Of a stretch of 9,796 bases of DNA, positions 1 to 6,198 are shown piece by piece. The notes under the pieces were generated by a model. That model saw only the letters and a program-made list of their open reading frames with translations, did not search any database and had not been told where the DNA came from. The position numbers and the translations under genes were made by a program. Within the stretch, counting starts at the first letter, position 1. Each line of letters starts with the position of its first letter. This stretch comes from Candidatus Sulfopaludibacter sp. SbA3 (GTDB lineage Bacteria > Acidobacteriota > Terriglobia > Bryobacterales > Bryobacteraceae), in assembly GCA_945861255.1 (NCBI GenBank), contig CAMAUG010000130.1, positions 1-9,796 of the forward strand, read 5' to 3'.

Positions 1-45
1 AAACGTCTTATAGACACCGCGAAATTCGATGTAGTGCTGGCTCAT
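1..45 (-). CDS. N-terminus of a probable ABC-transporter ATP-binding protein (partial)
   Basis: Only the first 15 codons lie in the window, reading MSQHYIEFRGVYKTF on the minus strand. The IEFRGVYKTF stretch is the usual first beta strand of ABC ATPases, often written as IEFRNVYKSF, especially in the MlaF-like phospholipid-transport group. The ATG at 45 overlaps the mobA stop in an ATGA arrangement. A GGAG Shine-Dalgarno sits six bases upstream, which supports a true start. The Walker motifs lie outside the window, so the family call rests on this short match and the position. It is probably co-transcribed with mobA. Confidence 0.6.
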   Translation of the reverse strand, partial: MSQHYIEFRGVYKTF

Positions 46-632
46 AGATGACTCCGGGGGCTGCGTGCGGCCTCCCATTCGGCGGGAGTATTCACGTTTC
101 TGAGCAGCAGGGCATCGCGAACCGGCCAGCGAATGGCTTGGAGACCGGAGAGAAGGTCATGCATTTTGAGGGATTTACGAGCGATGGCGGATTCCACGGC
201 CGCGAGCGCCCGGCGATGATAAACGGCGCAAAGCGGATGCAGCCCGTGGTTCGTTTCGGCAGCCAGGCAAACCGCATCGCGCTCCCGAGCCGCTCGCAGC
301 AGCTCCTCCAGCAGTTCTTCGGTGGCGTCCGGCATGTCGCAAGCGACGATCAGGTTCCAGTCCGCGCCAGTCATATGGAGAGCCGTGTACACTCCCCCCA
401 GAGGCCCGCAGTGCTCGATCAGATCCGCCGCCACCGGCAGCCCAAGCGACTGATAACGCTCGGGGGCGCCGATCAACGTCACGCTGCCCGCCACGGCCTG
501 TACCCGCGCGGCAACGCGCTCCACCAGACTCGCGCCATCAGTAGTCAGCAATGCCTTGTCGCGTCCCATGCGGCGGCTCTGCCCACCGGTGAGCACGAAA
601 CCCGCGCTGTCCGTTCCATCCGCCGCACCCAT
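42..632 (-). CDS. mobA: Molybdenum cofactor guanylyltransferase MobA
   Basis: A 196-residue cytoplasmic enzyme that transfers GMP from GTP to molybdopterin to make the guanine dinucleotide form of the molybdenum cofactor. The nucleotide-binding loop LTGGQSRRMGRDK is at residues 14-26, GPLGGVYTAL begins at residue 76, and the metal-binding CDMP has its Asp at residue 99. All are standard for the MobA/NTP-transferase family, and the length is typical. The ATG at 632 was chosen because the loop then begins about 14 residues in. An upstream in-frame ATG at 707 would add 25 unconserved-looking residues and run into the divergent promoter region. No strong Shine-Dalgarno precedes 632. The stop overlaps the start of the next minus-strand gene. 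No other cofactor gene is visible nearby. The related CTP-specific MocA enzyme is a less likely alternative. Confidence 0.9.
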   Translation of the reverse strand: MGAADGTDSAGFVLTGGQSRRMGRDKALLTTDGASLVERVAARVQAVAGSVTLIGAPERYQSLGLPVAADLIEHCGPLGGVYTALHMTGADWNLIVACDMPDATEELLEELLRAARERDAVCLAAETNHGLHPLCAVYHRRALAAVESAIARKSLKMHDLLSGLQAIRWPVRDALLLRNVNTPAEWEAARSPRSHL

Positions 633-752
633 GAGACGATAGTAACAAGCAAGTGGCGCGGACGCCGACCCTCTGCTTTCCGGGGGCCGCAATGCGGCGC
701 CCCGCACCGGAACAGAACAGTGTATATTTGTTTAATAGGTCGCTTCTTAGGA
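633..752. promoter_or_regulatory. Divergent promoter region between mobA and the transglycosylase gene
   Basis: This 120-base spacer separates two divergent genes and should hold promoters for both. The only AT-rich patch is at 721-740. It contains TATATT (723-728) and TTTAAT (731-736), either of which could be a -10 element for the plus-strand gene and would give a leader of roughly 10-20 bases. On the minus strand, TACTAT lies close to the mobA ATG. No convincing -35 hexamer or operator palindrome was seen, so exact sites are not assigned. Confidence 0.3.
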
Positions 753-1481
753 ATGTTAGCCCTGTTCGCCATGCTTATCGCCTCCCCCGTGGGCGCAGCC
801 GAGCGCCCCGCGTCGGCGCTGCTCAACGGGACCGCGTCCGTGGGCAAAGTCTCTACCGTGCGCGTCGACCGCCGAACGGGGAAACTGGTCCGCAACGTAT
901 CGCCGTCAGCCGCCTTGGCGCGCGGCGGCACTTTCGCACCCATCCCGGCGCCGCCCGCGCGGATCACGGAACTAGTTGAAAAAAGCGCGCAGGCCCATGG
1001 CGTCGACCCCTTGCTGGTCCACTCCGTAATTCAAGTGGAGAGCAACTATAACCAGCACGCCGTCTCCTCCAAAGGAGCGGAGGGTCTGATGCAGTTGATG
1101 CCCGGAACGTCGCGGCAACTCGGAATCGGCAATACGTTCGATCCCGCCCAGAACATCGAAGCGGGCGTGAGATACTTAAGGCAGCTTCAAGAAATATACA
1201 AGGACGACCGCTTGGCGCTGGCTGCCTACAACGCCGGGCCAGGTGCGGTGGACCGTTTCCACCAAGTTCCGCCTTATGCGGAAACACGGAATTACGTAGA
1301 ACGCGTAGCCAAACGATATAGAGCGGCTAAAAACGCCGCCGACGGACGGAAGGAACAGGATGCAGCCGAGCAGGCCAGCCACGCGCCGGCCAGCCAGGAG
1401 GCCCCCGTTGAAATACATCCGAAGCTGGAACAATTCGTGGACCAGGACGGCAAGCTGTACCTCAGAACGGTCCAACCATAG
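753..1481 (+). CDS. Secreted lytic transglycosylase, SLT/LysM-type family 1 domain
   Basis: A 242-residue protein expected to act in the periplasm, cleaving the MurNAc-GlcNAc bond of peptidoglycan with formation of 1,6-anhydro-MurNAc. Residues 1-15 form a hydrophobic signal peptide ending near PVGA, though without the usual basic N-terminus. The SLT domain spans about 70-200. The catalytic glutamate is E96 in QVESNYN, followed by GLMQLMP (111-117) and AYNAGPG (158-164), all intact. The last 40 residues are charged and low-complexity, ending in a short DGKLYLRT tail. The ATG at 753 was chosen because it directly precedes the signal peptide and has AGGA just in front, although the spacing is almost nil. 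A GTG at 720 would add an Arg-containing N-region and is a real alternative. The amidase gene follows and may overlap its 3' end, suggesting a joint role in cell-wall turnover. Confidence 0.88.
   Translation: MLALFAMLIASPVGAAERPASALLNGTASVGKVSTVRVDRRTGKLVRNVSPSAALARGGTFAPIPAPPARITELVEKSAQAHGVDPLLVHSVIQVESNYNQHAVSSKGAEGLMQLMPGTSRQLGIGNTFDPAQNIEAGVRYLRQLQEIYKDDRLALAAYNAGPGAVDRFHQVPPYAETRNYVERVAKRYRAAKNAADGRKEQDAAEQASHAPASQEAPVEIHPKLEQFVDQDGKLYLRTVQP
1396..1410 (+). promoter_or_regulatory. Candidate ribosome binding site and TTG start for the amidase gene
   Basis: A perfect AGGAGG (1396-1401), six spacer bases and an in-frame TTG (1408-1410) lie inside the 3' end of the transglycosylase gene. 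This is the best initiation signal upstream of the amidase signal-peptide core. It could be coincidental, because the same bases encode Gln-Glu-Ala-Pro-Val in the upstream frame. Confidence 0.4.
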
Positions 1482-3174
1482 CCCGCGACATTTCCTGAAG
1501 CCCGCGACATTCATTGCCGCTATGCTGCTGGCGCCAGCGGTGTGTGGCGCGCAGGACTTATCTTCGCCGCGCGGCAAGGTTACCGCTGTCCGCTTCTGGT
1601 CGCTGGGCGAAGTCACGCGCATCGCGGTGGAAGTCTCCACCGAGTTCACCTTCAAGTACAGCCGTCTCACCGATCCGGAGCGCCTCGCGTTTGACATTTT
1701 CGGCAGCACTCCGGCCATGGTAACGCATGGCGTTCACACCATCCCGGTGGGCGACGCGCTGCTCGATCAGATCCGCGTGGCTGAAAAAGAGCCAGGCGTG
1801 ACGCGCATTGTTCTGGATCTGCCGCGCCAGGCGGAGGTGACACCGTCGCAGCTCGCCAACCCTAGCCGGCTGGTCATTGAACTCCACGCTAAGGAAAAAT
1901 CGCCCTCCTCCGGAACACCCAGCGTGACCAAAGTCAGGGAGCTCATCCCGCCGGTTCCACCAACATCGGCTGCGGTTCAGCCTCCGCCGGTGACCCAGGC
2001 AATGAACCGGGCGCCGGAACCCATCGAATCCGAACCACAGTACAAGCGGCCTCCCGCCCGGCCATTTGTCCCGCCAGTGGCTGCGCGCACGCCGCCGGTT
2101 AAGCTGGTTGCCATCTCATTACCTCCCTTCAAAATCGAGACGCGGAAACCAAGTGTTGCGGGCTCGGCCGTCTTGCCGGTGCTGGATGCACCGGTTACCG
2201 CGAAGACTCCGCCCCCGGCCGCGCCGGCCGTGGTCGCGAGTAACCCGGCTGTGGTTGTGAATAACCCGGCCGTGGGCCCACGTAACCCGACGGTGGGCGC
2301 GAATCACCCGGCTGCGGTCGTGCAAGGTGCGACGCGCGCCTCCGCCCCGGGCACGCGGCCCGCGGAAAACCTGGAACCGCAAGTCGCGAAGCGCAGTGCC
2401 ATCAGCCGAGACCGGTCGCTGACGCGAGCGCTGGGCCTGAAGCTGGGCCGGGTTGTGCTGGACCCCGGCCATGGCGGCTACGATCAAGGCACACACGGGC
2501 CCTCCGGGTATCTGGAAAAGGATCTTGCTCTCGACATCGCTTTGCGGCTGGGTGAGTTGATCCATGAGCAATTGGGAAGTGAAGTGGTGTACACGCGCTC
2601 GGAAGACACGTTCGTGGCTCTCGAAGAACGCACGCACATCGCCAACGAACGTCGCGCCGACCTGTTTCTTTCCATACACGCCAACTCCTCGCCCTACCGC
2701 GCGGCGGCGGGATCGGAGACGTTTGTTTTGAATTTCACGACGTCCAAGACCGCGATGGATTTGGCCTCCCGGGAAAACGCCAGTTCCCAACGTTCTATTT
2801 TCGATTTGCAGGAACTGGTGCAGCAGATCGCGCTCAAGGACAAAGTGGACGAATCGCGGGAATTCGCGGTGCGTTTACAGACGGCGCTCGCAGCGTTATC
2901 CGGCCGCGTCAATGAGCGCGCCAAGGATCGTGGCGTGAAGAAGGCGCCGTTTGTGGTGCTGATTGGCGCATCCATGCCAAGCGTGTTAGCCGAGATCGGC
3001 TTCCTCAGCAACGTCACCGACGAAAAACTGCTGCGCACGCCCGAGCATCGTCAGAAGATCGCGGAGGCACTCTCCAAAGGCATCGCCGCTTACGCCGGCA
3101 CGCTAAGCCGGTTCCAAGTCGCCGGAAAACCGGCGGCGGCCGAGACCGTCGCAAGTTTCTCGCGGCGGCCCTAG
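1408..3174 (+). CDS. N-acetylmuramoyl-L-alanine amidase, AMIN plus Amidase_3 (AmiC-like)
   Basis: A secreted zinc amidase that cuts the bond between MurNAc and L-Ala of the stem peptide, typically during cell separation. A hydrophobic signal core (TFIAAMLLAPAVCGA) is followed by an AMIN domain at about 57-160, which in AmiC-type enzymes targets the septum or peptidoglycan. A roughly 185-residue Pro/Ala/Val linker with heptad repeats follows. The Amidase_3 domain runs from about 348 to the end. All zinc and catalytic residues are visible: H355 in DPGHGG, E370 in LEKD, H424 in SIHAN and E529 in AEIGFLSN. The start is uncertain. TTG 1408 has an ideal ribosome site but overlaps the upstream gene by 74 bases and gives a long polar N-region. 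ATG 1360 has AGGA upstream but overlaps more. ATG 1522 would cut the signal peptide in half. CTG 1495 would give a neat signal peptide but has no ribosome site. The product call is firm; the first 30-40 residues are not. Confidence 0.9.
   Translation: MKYIRSWNNSWTRTASCTSERSNHSPRHFLKPATFIAAMLLAPAVCGAQDLSSPRGKVTAVRFWSLGEVTRIAVEVSTEFTFKYSRLTDPERLAFDIFGSTPAMVTHGVHTIPVGDALLDQIRVAEKEPGVTRIVLDLPRQAEVTPSQLANPSRLVIELHAKEKSPSSGTPSVTKVRELIPPVPPTSAAVQPPPVTQAMNRAPEPIESEPQYKRPPARPFVPPVAARTPPVKLVAISLPPFKIETRKPSVAGSAVLPVLDAPVTAKTPPPAAPAVVASNPAVVVNNPAVGPRNPTVGANHPAAVVQGATRASAPGTRPAENLEPQVAKRSAISRDRSLTRALGLKLGRVVLDPGHGGYDQGTHGPSGYLEKDLALDIALRLGELIHEQLGSEVVYTRSEDTFVALEERTHIANERRADLFLSIHANSSPYRAAAGSETFVLNFTTSKTAMDLASRENASSQRSIFDLQELVQQIALKDKVDESREFAVRLQTALAALSGRVNERAKDRGVKKAPFVVLIGASMPSVLAEIGFLSNVTDEKLLRTPEHRQKIAEALSKGIAAYAGTLSRFQVAGKPAAAETVASFSRRP
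1481..1511 (+). repeat. 12-base direct repeat at the transglycosylase/amidase junction
   Basis: GCCCGCGACATT occurs at 1481-1492 and again at 1500-1511, separated by seven bases. The first copy begins on the last base of the transglycosylase stop codon, and the second lies in the amidase signal-peptide codons. It may be a small local duplication that altered the gene junction. No function is claimed. Confidence 0.6.
2239..2322 (+). repeat. 21-base tandem repeat in the amidase linker (four copies)
   Basis: Four in-frame 21-base units (2239-2259, 2260-2280, 2281-2301, 2302-2322) share the core ACCCGGCYGTGG with drift. They encode the heptads SNPAVVV, NNPAVGP, RNPTVGA and NHPAAVV. A weaker fifth copy precedes them at 2218-2238. 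The array lengthens the flexible linker between the AMIN and amidase domains, and probably arose by slippage or unequal recombination. Confidence 0.8.
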
Positions 3175-3195
3175 TCTAATGAATCTCGTGTAGTC

Positions 3196-3247
3196 GATGC
3201 GGCTGGCGCCTCCGGCATTCTGAATCCCGAACGCGGATCGCCGCATC
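3196..3247. other. 8-base inverted repeat in the amidase-pirin spacer
   Basis: GATGCGGC (3196-3203) and GCCGCATC (3240-3247) are perfect inverted copies 36 bases apart in the 82-base spacer, ending nine bases before the pirin ATG. As RNA it could close a long-loop stem that sequesters the region just ahead of the start. There is no T tract, so it does not look like an intrinsic terminator. An 8-base match in a GC-rich spacer could arise by chance. Confidence 0.25.
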
Positions 3248-3256
3248 CAACCGAGC

Positions 3257-4147
3257 ATGCAACAAGCCATGTCGCGCTCCGCATCCAGCCGCTCAGTATC
3301 CAGCATTATCCAAGCGCACCAGACTTTTGAAGGCGAAGGCTTCCTGGTGCACCGGCCTTTCCCACAACACGGGCTCTCTGATTTCGATCCCTTCCTATTG
3401 CTCGACGAAATGGGTCCGATGGACGTACAACCGGGCGAAGCGAAAGGCGCGCCGGATCATCCGCATCGCGGCTTTGAGACGGTGACCTACATGCTTTCGG
3501 GCTCGTTCGAACACAGGGACTCGGCGGGAAACGCCGGCCAGATCGCGCCCGGCGCCGTGCAATGGATGACGGCCGGCGGCGGCGTGGTGCATTCGGAAAT
3601 GCCCGCTCGCGAATTCAACCGGACGGGCGGGATCTTGCACGGGTTGCAGTTGTGGGTGAACCTGCCGAAGCGCGACAAGATGATGGCCCCGCGCTATCAG
3701 GAGATCCCGGCGGAAAACATCCCCGCCGGCGCCAGCGCCGATGGAAAAATAACGGTGCGGGTAATCGCGGGCGAGGCTCTCGGCGTGCGCGCCGCCATCG
3801 ATACGCGTATCCCCATCCACTATTTGCATTTCAACCTTGCTCCCGGCGCAAAGTTCTCGCAGCCCGTTGACCCGGAGCACAACGCCTTCGCCTACGTTCT
3901 TGGCGGGGAAGCAGTGGCAGGCGCACGCACCGCACCCGCTCATCACATGGTTGCATTCGCCCGGGACGGCGATGCGGTGGAACTGGAAGCGTCCGCTGAA
4001 GCCCCTCTCGATGTCCTGCTGCTGGCCGGCGCTCCGCTGGGAGAGCCCGTCGCGCGTTGGGGCCCGTTCGTGATGAACACTCAGGCGGAGATCAGACAGG
4101 CCATTGAGGATTACCGCGGCGGGCGCATGGGATCAATCGCGCACTAA
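3257..4147 (+). CDS. Pirin family bicupin protein
   Basis: A 296-residue cytoplasmic protein of the pirin family, a two-domain beta-barrel (bicupin) of about 280-300 residues. The N-terminal metal site is intact: H68 and H70 in DHPHRGFETVTY, and H112 and E114 in GGGVVHSEMP, matching the His-His-His-Glu set of characterised pirins. The C-terminal cupin (about 175-275) lacks an obvious metal site, as is usual. Some bacterial pirins open the quercetin ring as 2,3-dioxygenases and others modulate metabolic enzymes. The sequence does not decide between these. The ATG at 3257 lacks a clear Shine-Dalgarno; ATG 3269, four codons on, is possible and would trim a Ser-rich start. It lies 82 bases after the amidase on the same strand and has no evident functional link to it. 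It converges with the M48-like gene. Confidence 0.92.
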   Translation: MQQAMSRSASSRSVSSIIQAHQTFEGEGFLVHRPFPQHGLSDFDPFLLLDEMGPMDVQPGEAKGAPDHPHRGFETVTYMLSGSFEHRDSAGNAGQIAPGAVQWMTAGGGVVHSEMPAREFNRTGGILHGLQLWVNLPKRDKMMAPRYQEIPAENIPAGASADGKITVRVIAGEALGVRAAIDTRIPIHYLHFNLAPGAKFSQPVDPEHNAFAYVLGGEAVAGARTAPAHHMVAFARDGDAVELEASAEAPLDVLLLAGAPLGEPVARWGPFVMNTQAEIRQAIEDYRGGRMGSIAH

Positions 4148-4221
4148 GCGGCGTTGCCGAATCAGAGTAGGCGACGGTGGAAATCGCGGCTTGTCCGCGC
4201 TTGCCGCTCGGTGGGCCGCGA

Positions 4222-4349
4222 GGGTATTTTCCGGCACGCAGGCGTGTTCCCGCCGCAGGAGTGTCTTCCTGCCGCAGGGGGCCCGGTCAGGCGGGCGTGT
4301 TTTCCGGCCACGGGCGTGTTTTCCGGCCGCGGGCACTATTTCTCAGCCG
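4222..4349. repeat. Degenerate 19-20 base tandem repeat between convergent genes
   Basis: The pirin to M48-like spacer is built largely of related units. Two adjacent 19-base copies of GGGCGTGTTTTCCGGCC[A/G]C lie at 4293-4311 and 4312-4330 and differ at one base. Diverged copies lie at 4222-4240, 4241-4260 and 4261-4279. A further remnant at 4331-4349 runs into the last codons of the M48-like gene. A 13-base non-repeat segment (4280-4292) interrupts the row. Several units contain short self-complementary pieces, such as GCAGGA/TCCTGC around 4255-4272. The array fills the otherwise gene-free 4148-4335 stretch, and open frames across it look like chance. Confidence 0.75.
4281..4303 (+). terminator. 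Weak terminator-like hairpin after the pirin gene
   Basis: GCCCG (4281-4285) and CGGGC (4292-4296) form a five-base GC stem with a six-base loop, followed by GTGTTTT. The stem is short and the T tract is broken by G. It could help end pirin transcription, but it may simply be a by-product of the repeat array in which it sits. Confidence 0.2.
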
Positions 4350-6195
4350 GCTGCGGGCGGGTCAGATACAACGCAAAAGGCGTCACTTCAAACGGCATCT
4401 TTTCACGCGGGGAGAGCAAGGCGAGGGGCCTTGTTTTCACCATTCCGGTCCGGTTGGTCCACGGGTCCAACTTGATGCGCGAACCCAGCGGCAGCGCGGC
4501 GATCTGTTCCAGCTTATTTTCCTCCAGCGCGGGCGCCGATTCGGCGAAGGCCTGCAGCCGCTCCAGAGCCGCAGTGTCGGCGACCTGATTGCCGAGATTG
4601 GCCTGCAGCAGGCGCGGCAGCGTTTGACCGCGGCCGGCGAGTGCTTTCAAGAACAATCCCGCGTTCGCGGTGTTCTGATACGGTGAGGCCCGCATGATCG
4701 AGATCGTTTTTTCCCCCGCCGCGAGCATTTCTTCGGGCGAGCGCCGAAAACGAAAGTGCTGCAAGAGATCGGCATCGGAAAGCATGGTCTGGCTGTGAAA
4801 CGCGAATTGCGTGGGCGTGCGATGTCCCAGAGCGATGTGGGCAAGTTCGCCCGCCAGCATGAGCGCCAGGCTCGCTTCGTCCGGCAGTACGTCGAGCAAT
4901 CCGCGGCTGATCACGATGGTTCGTCCAATCGAAAATGTTTCGACAGGCGTGGTCAGCAACAGGCGGCAGCGGGCTTCAATTCCCAGACGCCCCGCGATGA
5001 TGAGATTACTCACGACTGTGTTCAAGACCTGCTCGACGGGTCCGGCTGGAGCCACCAACCCGCCTTTTTCCAGGCGTGCCAACAGGTTGTCTTCGGCCTG
5101 CCGCTCCCACGAACGCTGGCTCTCCAGCGGAGACGCATCCGCGGTGGCGGCTTCGTCCTTGACCCCCGTTTCCCGGTCGATGAGAATACTGGTTAATTCA
5201 TCCAGGCGGTTGGTTGGAGAGGCGGCAAAATCCCACAGCCGTGTTTGTGCCTTGAAACGCGCGGAGGGCGGCGAAGGATCTTTGGATGGCGCGGCACTTG
5301 AGGAACCATCCTCCTCCACATAGATCTGCGCGGGCGTCCAGGCTCCGGGGCTGCTCTCGACGCGCCAACTATCGAAGTGGAAGTAGCGTTCGGGAGTTGC
5401 GCCTTTAGGCGCGGGCGGTTGTACGTAGGTCCCGTTGAAGCGGACGATGGCGTGTCCAACGTCCTCCACCCAGATGCGGCCCACGAACTTGCCGGGCTGG
5501 CGCGCCTGAACTGGGACGACATCGAACACCAGGCAGCGCACCTCGCCCAAGAATTCGCGCCGCACATATTCGAAACGGTAGGTTTGGCGGTTGAAGTCCT
5601 GCGTGTCCATGAAGGCCATCTGCGCGAATCCGCGCGGAAGGAAGGACAACGCGCCGCTCTTCCCACCGGACGAGCGAAAGGGCAGGCGCAGGGTGCGTTT
5701 TTGCGGCGGATCAGTGTGCTCGACGAGGGACTCGTAGGAAATCACCGCGCCGAACCGTACGCGTCCTAGAAAGTAGTGGTCACCCTTGGGTCCATCCGGG
5801 ACTGCGATGCGCGTGGCGGACCCCACGTGACCGGCGTCGGATGGCCCTGGGCCGGCCGGTGCGAGCGGATCTTGGCCACGAGCACCCTGTCCGCGCTGCT
5901 CGTGCCCGGCCGACTCCCGCCCGCGCGAGTCTGGCCCGCGCGAGTCTGGCCCGCGCGAGTCTGGCCCACGCGGCTCTTGCTCGCCGAATTCCTGAATGTA
6001 GGTTTCCACCAACGGCGCGCGCTGTTCGAGTGACGACAGAAGGGCCCGCTCGCGCTCGACGACGCGGTCCAGCAGCCGTTCGATCAGCGTCTCCCGCGCC
6101 TGCGCTTCGATGCCGTTCTTATCTTCGGGAACGTCCGCGGCGGCCAACGGGAACACCGCCAGGAATGCGAGACAACACAGCAAAGTGGGTTTCAT
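4336..6195 (-). CDS. Secreted M48-like protein with degenerate zinc site (probable pseudopeptidase)
   Basis: A 619-residue exported protein. Residues 1-20 are a clear signal peptide (MKPTLLC...PLAAA). Residues 27-70 form a charged helix, 76-110 an Arg-Gly-Pro-Asp-Ser repeat, and 140-295 a beta-rich domain containing FVGRIWVEDVGHAIVRF. That domain resembles the beta sheet of outer-membrane lipoprotein-sorting (LolA-like) proteins. Residues 385-530 match the M48 metallopeptidase core, with VISRGLLDVL and then AGELAHIALGH. M48 enzymes need HExxH; here the first His is Gly449, while E450 and H453 remain. The later ExxAD signature reads EMLAA (489-493), keeping the possible ligand Glu489 but losing Asp. 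Catalysis is therefore doubtful, and a structural or chaperone-like role in the envelope is plausible. The gene starts three bases after the TonB-like stop, has no ribosome site of its own and is probably translationally coupled. It is the last gene of the five-gene minus-strand operon. Confidence 0.82.
   Translation of the reverse strand: MKPTLLCCLAFLAVFPLAAADVPEDKNGIEAQARETLIERLLDRVVERERALLSSLEQRAPLVETYIQEFGEQEPRGPDSRGPDSRGPDSRGRESAGHEQRGQGARGQDPLAPAGPGPSDAGHVGSATRIAVPDGPKGDHYFLGRVRFGAVISYESLVEHTDPPQKRTLRLPFRSSGGKSGALSFLPRGFAQMAFMDTQDFNRQTYRFEYVRREFLGEVRCLVFDVVPVQARQPGKFVGRIWVEDVGHAIVRFNGTYVQPPAPKGATPERYFHFDSWRVESSPGAWTPAQIYVEEDGSSSAAPSKDPSPPSARFKAQTRLWDFAASPTNRLDELTSILIDRETGVKDEAATADASPLESQRSWERQAEDNLLARLEKGGLVAPAGPVEQVLNTVVSNLIIAGRLGIEARCRLLLTTPVETFSIGRTIVISRGLLDVLPDEASLALMLAGELAHIALGHRTPTQFAFHSQTMLSDADLLQHFRFRRSPEEMLAAGEKTISIMRASPYQNTANAGLFLKALAGRGQTLPRLLQANLGNQVADTAALERLQAFAESAPALEENKLEQIAALPLGSRIKLDPWTNRTGMVKTRPLALLSPREKMPFEVTPFALYLTRPQPAEK
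5923..5967. repeat. 15-base perfect tandem repeat (three copies) in the M48-like gene
   Basis: GCGCGAGTCTGGCCC is repeated exactly three times at 5923-5937, 5938-5952 and 5953-5967, with diverged copies on both sides. On the coding (minus) strand it gives Arg-Gly-Pro-Asp-Ser repeats in the linker between the N-terminal helix and the beta domain. The unit is a multiple of three, so copy-number change keeps the frame. The exact identity suggests recent expansion. Confidence 0.9.
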
Positions 6196-6198
6196 TTT

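Noticed and set aside
633..707. Upstream ATG at 707 as the mobA start
   Set aside because: It would add 25 residues without family resemblance and consume the divergent promoter region; ATG 632 gives the normal MobA N-terminus.
48..752. Long N-terminal extension of the transglycosylase frame back to position 48
   Set aside because: This stretch is antisense to mobA and reads as unstructured Arg/Pro/His-rich sequence. The signal peptide begins at 753.
2119..2790. 223-codon minus-strand open frame across the amidase gene
   Set aside because: It is antisense to the conserved Amidase_3 domain, Arg-rich, and has no recognisable motif; typical of high-GC shadow frames.
3103..3306. Small minus-strand gene in the amidase-pirin spacer
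   Set aside because: It overlaps both flanking genes antisense, has no motif, and is explained by high GC.
4222..4349. CRISPR array
   Set aside because: Units are directly adjacent with no unique spacers of 30-40 bases, and no cas gene is present.
4104..4686. Plus-strand open frames running from the pirin end across the repeat array
   Set aside because: They translate the repeat array and antisense of the M48-like gene, with no domain, signal or ribosome site.
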